Below, in pieces: positions 54,164 to 62,197 of a stretch of 64,000 nt of DNA; position 1 is the first letter of the stretch; each line of letters opens with the position of its first letter. The stretch is from Kitasatospora kifunensis (GTDB lineage Bacteria; Actinomycetota; Actinomycetes; Streptomycetales; Streptomycetaceae), in assembly GCF_014203855.1 (NCBI RefSeq), contig NZ_JACHJV010000001.1:7068001-7132000 (forward strand). Reading direction: 5' to 3'. A program made the position numbers and the translations under genes. The notes under the pieces were generated by a model that ran no database searches, was not told where the DNA came from, and saw only the letters and a list, made by a program, of their open reading frames with translations.

Positions 54164-55588
54164 TCAGTCGCGCGGGCTTGCGACCTCGACGTTCTCCAAC
54201 ACACCGAGTGCGTCCGGCACCAGGATGGCGGCGGAGTAGTAGGCGCTGACCAGGTAGGAGATGATCGCCTTCTCGTTGATCCCCATGAACCGCACGTTCA
54301 GGCCGGGCTCGTACTCGTCCGGAATGCCGACCTGGTGCAGCCCGATCACGCCTTGGTTGTCCTCGCCCGCCCGAATCGCGATGATCGACGAGGTGTGCCC
54401 GTTGGCCACCGGGATCTTGCCGCACGGGAAGATCGGCACGCCGCGCCATGCCGGGATGTGGTGACCGCCGACGTCCACGCTGCCGAAGTAGATGCCGCGC
54501 TTGCTGCACTCGCGTCCGAAGGCGGCGATGGCGCGTGGGTGGGCGAAGATGTGGGAGGTCTCGCGGCGCAGGCTGAGCAACTCGTCCAGGTCGTCGGGGG
54601 TGGGCGGGCCGGAGTGGGTCTGGATCCGCTGGTCGTACTCGGCGTTGGCGAGCAGGCCGAACTCGGCGTTGTTGACCAGCTCGTGCTCCTGGCGCTCGCG
54701 CAGCGCCTCGACGGTGAGCTTCAACTGCTGCTCGACCTGGTTCATCGGGTCGTTGTAGAGGTCGGCGACCCGGCTGTGCACCCGTAGCACGGTCTGCGCC
54801 ACACTCAGCTCGTACTCGCGTGGCGCCAGTTCGTAGTCCACGAAGGTGCTGGGCAGCTCCGGCTCGCCGTCGTGGCCGGCGGCCAGCTCGATCTCGGCCT
54901 CGCCGTGCTGGTTCTGCGCCTGCTCGGTGTCGGCCAGGTAGCCGGCGATCTGCTCGCGCAACTCCGCCGAGCGGGCCGCCAGCTCCTGGAACGCGGCCCA
55001 GGGCAGGGTGAGCACGGTGGCGGCGGTGGTCGCCTTGACCGCGTACTCCCACAGCGCGTCCGACTGGCGGATGGCGTCGTCGCCCAGGTGGTCGCCGTCG
55101 GCCAGGTGGCCGAGGACGGCGGCCTCGCCGTACTTGCCGGTGCCGATCCGGTCGATCTTGCCGTGCGCGATCAGGTAGATCTCGGTGATGGGCTCCCCGG
55201 CCTCGACGAGCACCTCGCCGGCAGCGACCTCGCGCTGGGTGAACCGGCCGGCCAGCTCGGCCAGTACCGCGTCCTGCTCAATGCCGCGCAGCATCGGCAG
55301 CTCGCGCAGCGATGGCGGGACGACCCGCACCTCGGCACCGGTCTTGACGAAGCCCACCCGGCCGCGCCCGACCGCGTAGCTGAGTCGGCGGTTGACCCGG
55401 TAGGTGCCACCGGAGACCTGCACCCAGGGCAGCGCGCGCAGCAGCCAGCGCGAGCTGATGCCCTGCATCTGTGGCTCGGACTTGGTCGTGGTGGCGAGGT
55501 TGCGCGCCGCCACCGTGCTCAGGCTGAGCTGCGCTCGCACCTGGATCTGCTGCGGTTCGGTCGGGGCAGGCCCGGTCTCGGTCGACAT
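54164..55588 (-). CDS. Family 2B encapsulin shell protein with inserted cNMP-binding-like domain
   Basis: A 474-residue HK97-fold shell protein. The N-arm and first shell segment (1-93, with ISSRWLLRALPWVQVSGGTYRVN) are followed by an insertion of about 94-220 with a cyclic-nucleotide-binding beta-roll (EVLVEAGEPITEIYLIAHGKID). The shell then resumes: NNAEFGLLANAEYDQRIQTH, HIPAWRGVPIFPCGKI, a C-terminal RFMGINEKAIISYLVSAYYS and LGVLENVEVASPRD. This is the signature of family 2B encapsulins. The phosphate-binding turn reads HLGDDAIRQ then WEYAVKA, lacking the usual Arg. ATG with GGGAGAAAG upstream. No cargo enzyme gene is adjacent. Confidence 0.92.
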   Translation of the reverse strand: MSTETGPAPTEPQQIQVRAQLSLSTVAARNLATTTKSEPQMQGISSRWLLRALPWVQVSGGTYRVNRRLSYAVGRGRVGFVKTGAEVRVVPPSLRELPMLRGIEQDAVLAELAGRFTQREVAAGEVLVEAGEPITEIYLIAHGKIDRIGTGKYGEAAVLGHLADGDHLGDDAIRQSDALWEYAVKATTAATVLTLPWAAFQELAARSAELREQIAGYLADTEQAQNQHGEAEIELAAGHDGEPELPSTFVDYELAPREYELSVAQTVLRVHSRVADLYNDPMNQVEQQLKLTVEALRERQEHELVNNAEFGLLANAEYDQRIQTHSGPPTPDDLDELLSLRRETSHIFAHPRAIAAFGRECSKRGIYFGSVDVGGHHIPAWRGVPIFPCGKIPVANGHTSSIIAIRAGEDNQGVIGLHQVGIPDEYEPGLNVRFMGINEKAIISYLVSAYYSAAILVPDALGVLENVEVASPRD

Positions 55589-55917
55589 CGGCTTTCTCCC
55601 AATCGTCACGGTCGCCGGCAACGGGTGAGATCCGTTCGCCGCGATGGAATCCGTTGCGTAGTCAGATTCCATCGCTACGAAGGTCACTGCGGTGGGCTAA
55701 CGAGGAAATCCGTAGAAGGATGGGGAAGCGTTTCTTCGGCTTCGCGCCCCCCAGGCGCATCCAGCGCTCAGGGCGGTGCTGATCTGGGGATATGCACGGT
55801 TCGGGGCGAACTCGTCAGCGACTGGAGGAGGTGGTTTCGAGTCGCTGGACGGATGAGTGAAAGCACGATCATAAGAATTTTTTGGTTGCTGAAAATCGGA
55901 CTTTTTAAGTTCGGCTG
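55589..55917. other. Intergenic region upstream of the encapsulin gene
   Basis: A 329-bp gap that should hold the encapsulin promoter (minus strand). An AT-rich patch near 55868-55910 (two runs of T) lies next to the end of the truncated aldo/keto reductase. No gene was seen. Confidence 0.35.
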
Positions 55918-56742
55918 TCAGTTCGCCCTGTCCAGCCGCGCGCGCTGATCGGCGGTCAGCTCGAGGTCCACCGCCGCCAGGCTCTCCGCCAGTTGCGCCA
56001 CCGAGGAGGCCCCGACCAGCGGGATCACCGGCACCTCGCCGCCGATCAGCCAGGCGAGCACCACCTGGTTGGCGGTCGCCCCGGTCTCCTTCGCCACCTT
56101 CCCCAGCGCCTCCCAACGTGTCGCGGTGCCGCCGTGATCGAACCCCGGTGCGACCGGTCGCACCGGCTGGCTGTAGCCGCCGCCCAACAGGGGCGAGTAG
56201 GCGACCAGCGCGAGACCGGGATCAGCTCGCAGGTAGCTGAGCAGATCGCCGCCGGCCACGCCGATGCTGCCATCCGCCGAGCGAAGGGTCGGCATGTCGG
56301 TGCGCTGGCGCAGGTAGCTGTGGTGGTACTGCAGCACCTCGTAACCGGGCAGGCCGGCCGCTGCCGCCAGGGCGCGCGCCCGCTCCACCCGCCAGGCCCA
56401 GTGGTTGCTCACACCCAACAGGCCGACGCTGCCCTCGGAGACCAACTCGGCGAAGGCCGTCACGGTCTCGCTCAGCGGCACTCGGTCGTCCTCGACGTGC
56501 GCGTAGAGCAGGTCCAGCTTCTCGACCCCAGGTCGCTCCCGACTGGCCGCTGCCGAGGTGCGGATCACCTCGGCCGACAGCCCCTCGATGTTCTTGCTGA
56601 AACTGCTGCTCGGTGTGAGCGGACGGCCCCCGAGCTTGGTCGCGATGACGATCTCGCTGCTGATCCCGCGGCTGCGTCGCCAGCGCCCGAGCAGTGCCTC
56701 GCCCTCCCCGCCCTGCGTGCCGTTGGCCCAGGGTACGTAAGC
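55918..56742 (-). pseudogene. Aldo/keto reductase, 5'-truncated
   Basis: The C-terminal three-quarters of an aldo/keto reductase is intact: WANGTQGGEGEALLGRWRRS, VIATKLGGRPL, KLDLLYAHVEDD, VGLLGVSNHWAW, LVAYSPLLGGG and NQVVLAWLIGGEVPVIPLVG. Similarity begins abruptly at AYVPWAN (about 56742). The normal N-terminal strand, the first catalytic region with Asp and the start of the Tyr segment are missing; the frame continues upstream into unrelated sequence antisense to a recombinase. The break coincides with an inverted repeat at 56724-56753 and lies 50 bp from a serine recombinase start. Confidence 0.8.
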
Positions 56743-56753
56743 ACCCTGGGCCA
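56724..56753. other. Att-like inverted repeat at the gene break
   Basis: TGGCCCAGGGT (56724-56734) and its exact complement (56743-56753) flank ACGTAAGC. The left arm is the conserved YVPWAN coding region of the aldo/keto reductase; the right arm lies beyond the point where reductase similarity stops. A partly palindromic site beside a large serine recombinase is what an attL or attR of such an integrase looks like. Inference only. Confidence 0.5.
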
Positions 56754-56797
56754 CCTTCGGAATGGCAGGTGCGTGCCCCCGGCTGGAGAGTGGAAGC

Positions 56798-56980
56798 ATG
56801 GCGCGCAAGGCAGACGGCCCGACCCGGTACGTCGATCTGCTCCTTCGAAAGTCGCAGGTCGTGAGGGGGACGGCTGCCCGGGACATCCTCTCGCTCAGGG
56901 CACAGGAGACCCGAGGCCGAGCCTGGGCGAAGGCGAACCGATACGAGATCCGCCGGATCTGGCGGGAGAACCTCTCGGCC
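56798..56980 (+). pseudogene. Large serine recombinase, N-terminal fragment
   Basis: Sixty-one residues match the start of large serine recombinases: VDLLLRKSQ contains the YxRxS-type motif with catalytic Ser at residue 19, followed by DILSLRAQETRGRAWA and IRRIWRENLSA. Full proteins are about 450-600 residues. Similarity ends exactly where the left terminal repeats of the IS21-like element begin (56981). The remainder is not found on the far side of the element, so the gene is broken and partly deleted. Confidence 0.75.
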
Positions 56981-56992
56981 TGTTGTGGACGA

Positions 56993-57030
56993 TCACGAAA
57001 TTCCCCGCGGCTGCGGTCACGTAATTCCCC
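56993..57030. repeat. Left terminal repeats of the IS21-like element
   Basis: Two copies in direct order: TCACGAAATTCCCC (56993-57006) and GTCACGTAATTCCCC (57016-57030). They are inverted relative to the right-end copies. Confidence 0.75.
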
Positions 57031-57063
57031 AGGTACTGGCCCTGGCTCGGCGCATTACCGCCC

Positions 57064-57507
57064 TCACCATGCCTTGGGCCGCGAGCGGTCACCGCCCTCG
57101 ATCTCCTCGGGCCAGTTGATGGGACCGCAGTCCGTCCGCCGCAGAATCCCGGGGTCCGGCGGGTACTCCTCGTTCGGCGGCCCTGACCAGTAGGCCCGCC
57201 GCGTGCGGGGAATGGGCACCTCCACCAACCTGCCGTCGTGGAGCATCCACAGACCGAAGCAGTCGTCCTCCTCGTCGTGGATCAGCACCTGCACACTCTC
57301 CGGCTTGGGCCACGGCAGCGACTCCAGATACTTCAACAGCCCGGATCGCGGCCGCACATGATCGAACTCGACGAACCACCCATAGATGCTGCCCCCTAGC
57401 GGGGCGAACCTCCCGTCCCAGGTGCGCTCGGGATCCGGCCGCATCAGGGGTTCCATGACCTCCTCTGCCCAAAGTGCCAGCACGATGACCTCGGCATTTC
57501 TGCTCAT
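57064..57507 (-). CDS. Hypothetical protein, passenger of the IS21-like element
   Basis: A 147-residue cytosolic protein of unknown family. It is acidic and Trp-rich: VIVLALWAEEVMEPLMR, FAPLGGSIYGWFVEFDHVRP, SLPWPKPESVQVLIHDEEDD, and a Pro-rich end with SGPPNEEYPPDP. Size and composition are like small immunity-type or phage-type proteins, but no motif proves this. ATG 57507 was chosen; the frame runs to a weaker GTG at 57606. It lies between the left repeats and istB. Confidence 0.65.
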   Translation of the reverse strand: MSRNAEVIVLALWAEEVMEPLMRPDPERTWDGRFAPLGGSIYGWFVEFDHVRPRSGLLKYLESLPWPKPESVQVLIHDEEDDCFGLWMLHDGRLVEVPIPRTRRAYWSGPPNEEYPPDPGILRRTDCGPINWPEEIEGGDRSRPKAW

Positions 57508-57626
57508 GCTGGAGTATCCCCGCCCGCCATGGCCCCGCTGCAACTGGTTTCCACCAGTGGTCAGACGTCGAGACGGGGACACCTCAGCGAACCCACCTTC
57601 CTCCACGGTGATCGCCGGGGCATGAC

Positions 57627-58400
57627 CTACTTGATCGACTGCTTGTCGGTCTTGTCGGCCGGGTTCTTGGGTCGCTTGTTCGGCCGGTAGCTGGGTCCGT
57701 TCATGATGACCTGATGGCTGGTGTTGATCAGCCGGTCCAGGAGGGACTCGGCGACAACGGGGTTGGGGAAGAGCGGATACCAGTCGCTGGGGGCTCGGTT
57801 GCTGGTGATGATCAGGGACCGGCCCTGTCGCTCGCTGACCAGTTCGTAGAGGTCGTCGGCCTGGGCCGCGGTGAGCTGGCGCATCGCGAAGTCGTCGAGA
57901 ATAAGGACGTCGGGGCGGATCAGCTCGCGGATGCGCTTCTCCCAGGTGCGGTCCGCGTGGCCGCCGGCCAGGTCCGCCAAGATGCGGCTGGTCTTGGCGA
58001 AGCGGACGTTGGCGCCCTGGCGGACGGCCAGGTGGCCCAGGGCCTGGGCGATGTGTGTCTTGCCGACGCCGACCGGACCGAACAGAATTACGGACTCGCC
58101 GGCGTGCAACCAGCGCAGGGCGGCCAGGTCGCGAATCTGGGCTGCCGGTAGCTTCGAGGAGGCGGCGAAGTCGAACTCCTCCAGGGTGACCTGCTGCTCG
58201 AACTTCGCTCTCTGCAGGCGCCGTTGGAAGGCGACGGTCTCGCGGCGGGTGATCTCGTCCTGACAGAGGACCTGGAGGAAGTCCACGTGTCCGAGCTCGC
58301 CGCCGTGGGCCTGAAGCAGGCGGGCGTCGAGGGTCTCCAGCATCCCGGACAGCCGAAGCGCCTTCAGGGACTCGCGCAGAGCCGTGTTCATCACGCTCAT
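57627..58400 (-). CDS. istB: IstB-type ATPase, transposition helper
   Basis: A 257-residue AAA+ protein that regulates target selection for the IstA transposase. The Walker A motif is GPVGVGKT (108-115) and Walker B is LILDDF (166-171), with sensor ITSNRAPSDWYPLF. Length is normal. The ATG overlaps the istA stop (ATGA) and has AGGAGG upstream, the usual coupled arrangement. The reading frame is intact. Confidence 0.95.
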   Translation of the reverse strand: MSVMNTALRESLKALRLSGMLETLDARLLQAHGGELGHVDFLQVLCQDEITRRETVAFQRRLQRAKFEQQVTLEEFDFAASSKLPAAQIRDLAALRWLHAGESVILFGPVGVGKTHIAQALGHLAVRQGANVRFAKTSRILADLAGGHADRTWEKRIRELIRPDVLILDDFAMRQLTAAQADDLYELVSERQGRSLIITSNRAPSDWYPLFPNPVVAESLLDRLINTSHQVIMNGPSYRPNKRPKNPADKTDKQSIK

Positions 58401-60013
58401 CGGACGGCCTCCTGGCTTTCGTTGCGGCCTTGGTCGTCGCGGAGTTCGTCCTGTGTCTGGGTGGGGATGGTGGCGGCGAACAGCTGCTGGGGTCCGTGGA
58501 GGAAGGCCGCGGCCCCGGCGTCGCCAGTCTCCGGCTCCGGGTCGGTCTCGGTGCCGGCCACCAGGATGCCCTTGATGGTGCGGTAGGACGGGTCGCCGAC
58601 CGTGATCGCCTTCGCGCAGGCCGCCTCCAGCCTGCCGTCGCCGTACTTCTTCCGGAGTGCGATCACCCCCTGGGCGGCGCGGAGCCGGTAGATCGCGTTG
58701 ACCTCCAGCAGTTGGCCGATCACCATGCCGCAGGCTTCGCCGACCTCGGCGGCCTGGGTGCGGCACCAGATCGGCGTGCGCATCTGGAAGGCGATCTTCT
58801 CGGGCGGGTAGTCGCTCTTGTCGGTGCGTTTTCCTTGTTCGAGGGCGGCGTGGGTCTTGACCAGCTCGCCGTCGTGGAAGACCTGGACCATGGTGGCGGT
58901 GGAGCGGACGTCGACGCGCCGGCCGATCAGCTTCCAGGGCACCGAGTAGAGGGTGTGGCCGACCTTGATGTGGATGTCCGGGCCGACTGTGGCGGTGGAC
59001 CAGCGGGCCAGGACGAACGGCGTGTCCGGCAGCGGCAGCAGGGCCTGGGCCTCGACGGCCTCGAACACCGCCAGCGGAGCGGCCCCGCCCAGTGGCCGGC
59101 ACTGGCGCCTGCCGGCGACGTTCTGGGCCCAGGTGACGGCCTCGGCCTGCATGTGCTCGATGGAGGTGAACTGGCGCCCGCTCCAGAACGAGTCGCGGAT
59201 GTAGGGCATGGGCCGTTCGACCCGCGGCTTGTCCTTGGGATGCAGGGCTCTCGCCGGATCGACCAACGCCCCGTAGTAAGTGGCGAGTTCGGCATACGCT
59301 CTGTTGATCTTCGGGTCGTAGAGGTCGGGCTTGTCCACCCCGGTGCGCAGGTTGTCGGGCACCAGCCGGCGCGGGACGCCGCCGAAGAACCGGAATGCCT
59401 CGGCGTGGGCCTCGGTCCAGGCGTGCTGGTTCATGTGCAGCACCGGGCGGACGAACATGTGCCGCGAGCACGGCAGCACCATCACGAACGCCCAGACCCG
59501 GTGCCGCTTACCGGTGCGCGGATTGGTCCACTGGCCCATGAACCCGTAGTCGATCTGGGCCTCCGAGCCCGGCTCGACGTCGTCCCGCAGCACGGTGACC
59601 CGCGACCTGGACGCCTCGTCCGGCAGCGAGGCGTGCACCCAGCGACGCAAAGATGAGACCGACGCCTTCAACTTGTGCTCGTCGCGCAGACGTTGATGGA
59701 TCGTGGTAACGGTGACCATCCCCAGCAGACTCTTGATGTAGTCCCGGTGCTGGTCCAGCTCCGGCCAGGTGAGCTGGTTCAGCCGCCGGTCGGCGAGATC
59801 CGGGAACCAGCTCTTGATCAGCTTGGCCCAGTCGCCCTCGCTCATCGGCGGCCCGCCCGGGGTGATCCCGGCCGCCTCTGCCGGCGCCAGGTACTTCCTG
59901 ACCGTCTTGCGGTCCACCCCCAACGACGCGCCGAGCTGGCTCTTCGAGCGGCCCGCGTACCAGTGGACGTAGATCTCGATGATGTCGACCACGGTGAACG
60001 TTCTCCTTGTCAT
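58397..60013 (-). CDS. istA: IS21-family transposase IstA
   Basis: A 538-residue DDE transposase. The N-terminal helix-turn-helix is RSKSQLGASLGVDRKTVRKY. The catalytic triad can be read as D155 (EAQIDYGFMG), D220 (RLVPDNLRTG) and E266 (KPRVERPMPY). A C-terminal beta-rich domain and an acidic tail follow. The frame is intact, so the enzyme may be active. Translationally coupled to istB. ATG 60013 has no strong ribosome site. Confidence 0.95.
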   Translation of the reverse strand: MTRRTFTVVDIIEIYVHWYAGRSKSQLGASLGVDRKTVRKYLAPAEAAGITPGGPPMSEGDWAKLIKSWFPDLADRRLNQLTWPELDQHRDYIKSLLGMVTVTTIHQRLRDEHKLKASVSSLRRWVHASLPDEASRSRVTVLRDDVEPGSEAQIDYGFMGQWTNPRTGKRHRVWAFVMVLPCSRHMFVRPVLHMNQHAWTEAHAEAFRFFGGVPRRLVPDNLRTGVDKPDLYDPKINRAYAELATYYGALVDPARALHPKDKPRVERPMPYIRDSFWSGRQFTSIEHMQAEAVTWAQNVAGRRQCRPLGGAAPLAVFEAVEAQALLPLPDTPFVLARWSTATVGPDIHIKVGHTLYSVPWKLIGRRVDVRSTATMVQVFHDGELVKTHAALEQGKRTDKSDYPPEKIAFQMRTPIWCRTQAAEVGEACGMVIGQLLEVNAIYRLRAAQGVIALRKKYGDGRLEAACAKAITVGDPSYRTIKGILVAGTETDPEPETGDAGAAAFLHGPQQLFAATIPTQTQDELRDDQGRNESQEAVR

Positions 60014-60244
60014 CCGGTGTGCCCGTCGACCTCTCGGTCCGTAGATCGAGGGACACGTGCGACTCCGCGATGACCACGACCCTCAACCCGAACTCCGCCA
60101 TGCCCATGGGGAACCAGGAGGAATCCGGCGGGATGCCCACTTGGTGCTCAAGCCACCCAAAACAGGGAAAGCTAGCCCGAATCCCGGCTTGTCCGGGTCC
60201 GGAAATCAGATGACCGGAACTGCCATCGGCGTCAACAATGGCGC

Positions 60245-60925
60245 ATGCTGATTGATCACTGGCCGCTGCTGGGACTGCGTCTGAACACTCCCCGCCTGGA
60301 GCTCCGACTGCCCGGCGACAACGAGCTGGCCGACTTGGCCGACCTAGCGGCTGAAGGCATCCACGAGCCGGACCGCATGCCCTTCCTCGTGCCGTGGACC
60401 GACCTTCCTCCAGCGGAACGAGCACGCTCAGTGGTGCAGCACCACTGGTTGCGCCGGGGGACCTGGTCCCCGGACAACTGGGCGCTGAATCTCGCCGTCT
60501 TCGAGAATGGCCAGGTCGTCGGACTGCAGACCGTCGCCGCCCGCGACCTCGCCGTGCTGCGGCAGGTCAGCACCGGCTCCTGGCTCGGCGCACGGTATCA
60601 GCGACAAGGTATCGGCACCGAGATGCGCGCCGCCGTACTGCACCTGGCCTTCGCCGGCCTGAACGCGCTGGAGGCGACATCGGGCGCCTTCGAGGACAAC
60701 GCCACCTCCTTCGCCGTGTCCCAGAAGCACGGCTACGAACTCGACGGCATCGACCGTCACGTGGTCCGAGGCAGGCCCACGACCACGAGACGGCTGAGGC
60801 TGACGCGTACCCGCTGGGAGACGCACCAACACGTCCCCGTCTCGATCAGCGGCCTGACGCCCTGCCTGCCGATGTTCGGACTACCGGACGACGACTGCAC
60901 GGACCACCAACGGTCGGCTTCATAG
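60245..60925 (+). CDS. GNAT acetyltransferase (RimJ/RimL type), passenger of the IS21-like element
   Basis: A 226-residue GNAT enzyme. The N-terminus LNTPRLELRLPGDNELADLA is typical of the RimJ/RimL-like branch. Motif A is GSWLGARYQRQGIGTEMRAA and motif B EDNATSFAVSQKHGYELDG. Some relatives acetylate ribosomal proteins or antibiotics, others small metabolites; the substrate is unknown. It is transcribed away from istA and ends 91 bp before the innermost right-end repeat. The ATG has no clear ribosome site. Confidence 0.87.
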   Translation: MLIDHWPLLGLRLNTPRLELRLPGDNELADLADLAAEGIHEPDRMPFLVPWTDLPPAERARSVVQHHWLRRGTWSPDNWALNLAVFENGQVVGLQTVAARDLAVLRQVSTGSWLGARYQRQGIGTEMRAAVLHLAFAGLNALEATSGAFEDNATSFAVSQKHGYELDGIDRHVVRGRPTTTRRLRLTRTRWETHQHVPVSISGLTPCLPMFGLPDDDCTDHQRSAS

Positions 60926-61016
60926 CCCCGACCCCGCGTGCAGATCATCACGGCCATCACCGCTGGTGATCCGCACCCGGAAGGCCCATGCCATTGCTCG
61001 CGACCGCCGTCCCCAT

Positions 61017-61086
61017 GGGGAAACGTGACCGTGTGGGTGGGGAATTACGTGACGCTCAAGCGGTCGAACGTGGGGAATTACGTGAC
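61017..61086. repeat. Right terminal repeats of the IS21-like element
   Basis: GGGGAAACGTGAC (61017-61029) is a degenerate copy. GGGGAATTACGTGAC occurs perfectly at 61039-61053 and 61072-61086. These are the inverse of the left-end repeats. Confidence 0.75.
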
Positions 61087-61110
61087 CGCTGACAGGTCCT
61101 GAAACGCAGA

Positions 61111-61154
61111 AAAAGCCCCCGGGCAGCACTGTGCGAGCAGTGCCGACCGGGGGC
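61111..61154 (-). terminator. Rho-independent terminator of the small secreted-protein gene
   Basis: On the minus strand a GC-rich hairpin (arms around 61154-61141 and 61130-61115) is followed by a run of T. It lies about 125 bp downstream of the stop codon at 61280. Confidence 0.75.
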
Positions 61155-61279
61155 CTTGGCGTTGATTCGGGGGTCTGGGAGGCGGAAGGCAGCTGAATGG
61201 GCCTTGCCGGTAGCGACCGGTGGGGCCCTCTTCGTAGCCGGGCGGTACCCCGCCTCGGTGCGGAGCAGCTGCCGCCTGG

Positions 61280-61612
61280 CTACGAGAAGACGACCGAGCG
61301 GAACTTGAGCCTGTCACCGAGCCTCTGGCCCGGGTTCATGACGCGGTAGACATCGCCGTTGCAGTCGAAGTCCAGGAAGACGGTGGCGGTGGAGGTGGTG
61401 AAGTTATCCGGGGCGAAGGCCGGGTCCGCCTCGGTGGCCCCGTCGAGGTTGATGCACACGCCGCTCTGCGGGTCAGCCAGCCCGCTCGGGACTCCGGGCA
61501 GCCGACCGACCTTGTAGAGGAAGTCTCCTGTGGCGGCGTGGGCGGAGCTGGGGACGGCGATGAGGAGCGTGAGGGCGCCGAGAGCGGCGACGGCAGTGTT
61601 GCGCAGGCGCAT
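61280..61612 (-). CDS. Small secreted protein, unknown function
   Basis: A 110-residue protein with a Sec signal peptide (VAALGALTLLIAVPSSAHA, cleavage likely after AHA). The mature 83 residues contain two cysteines (GVCINLDG and DFDCNGDVY) that could form a disulfide, and alternating strands suggesting a small beta fold. No family was recognised. ATG with AGGA upstream and its own terminator downstream. It sits just outside the right end of the IS21-like element. Confidence 0.72.
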   Translation of the reverse strand: MRLRNTAVAALGALTLLIAVPSSAHAATGDFLYKVGRLPGVPSGLADPQSGVCINLDGATEADPAFAPDNFTTSTATVFLDFDCNGDVYRVMNPGQRLGDRLKFRSVVFS

Positions 61613-62197
61613 GAAGGGTTTCCTGTTCGTGCGGATTCACACCCCGGGACAACGGGGCGGTGCACGAACGATTCCCGTCAGGCACTCGACTAAGCGCCTC
61701 ATCCCCCGTCCGGCCTAACGGACGGCCACAGTCGAACGACTGCTCCATTCAACTCATATGAGCCAGCATCAGAGCCCGCGTCAGCCTCGAACTTCGAAAA
61801 GTTACCGCAACGTCCTATCAGTCTACGACCTGCGGAAACTCGCACACAGGACCCCTGCCAGCCACCCGCGCGGCAGGGGTTCTCTCTTTGCCGTCAGCGA
61901 GCTGTTCGATGACTCGGCGACCCCGAGCCGCCGGGCTCAAGTCGATGGGGCAACGTCAGTGCGACTGATGCTCCGTCAACCCGATGGCAGACCTCACACC
62001 CTTCGATCCCCGATCGCCTAGGGCCTGTCCGGCAAGATCGGCCGGACAGGCCCTAGTGCTGCTCCGCGGAAGTTCGTGGAGGGGTGTTGATCTGTTCCTG
62101 CGTTGAGCCCGGAGGTCCGGCCCCCGCAGCCGGTACAGAGTCGTGTGCAGGCCGAAATCGGTTGGCAAAGGGGCCTGTTGTTTGGTCGGGTGCTGCC
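61613..62197. other. Intergenic region with a terminator-like hairpin and a dispersed repeat
   Basis: A 585-bp stretch without a convincing gene. A hairpin of ACCCCTGCC (61851-61859) and its complement (61872-61880) followed by TCTCTCTTT looks like a terminator of a plus-strand transcript whose gene is not recognisable. The repeat hairpin 62018-62056 follows. One 87-codon frame (61758-62021) crosses both structures and is not supported. Confidence 0.45.
62018..62056. repeat. Hairpin repeat, second copy of 853-893
   Basis: A perfect 16-bp stem (62018-62033 with 62041-62056) closes AAGATCG. Stem core GTCCGGC and loop are identical to the copy at 853-893, 61 kb away, while the outer stem bases differ. 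Confidence 0.75.

Larger units (their letters stand above)
56981..61094. mobile_element. IS21-like element with multiple terminal repeats and passenger genes
   Basis: The left end begins TGTTGTGG and the right end finishes GCTGACA, giving the 5'-TGT...ACA-3' ends of IS21-type elements. Internal repeats match between the ends: GTCACGTAATTCCCC at 57016-57030 (variant at 56993-57006) on the left, and its complement at 61039-61053 and 61072-61086 (variant at 61017-61029) on the right. Inside are istB and istA, one gene before istB and a GNAT gene after istA. The 4.1-kb size is well above the usual 2-2.5 kb. No target-site duplication was found. Confidence 0.7.

Noticed and set aside
53055..55917. 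Terpene cyclase or cysteine desulfurase cargo gene beside the encapsulin
   Set aside because: No DDxxD/NSE motifs or PLP-type desulfurase motifs were found in the flanking genes.
55918..56886. Full-length aldo/keto reductase
   Set aside because: The first 48 or so residues of this frame are antisense to the recombinase gene and have no similarity to the reductase N-terminal strand and catalytic Asp region.
56762..57193. 143-residue protein starting upstream of the recombinase fragment
   Set aside because: Only residues after the ATG at 56798 match recombinases, and the part beyond 56980 reads through IS terminal repeats; it is a chance fusion.
61758..62021. Possible 87-residue gene
   Set aside because: It has no ribosome site, crosses a terminator-like hairpin and reaches into the repeat hairpin; composition is not gene-like.
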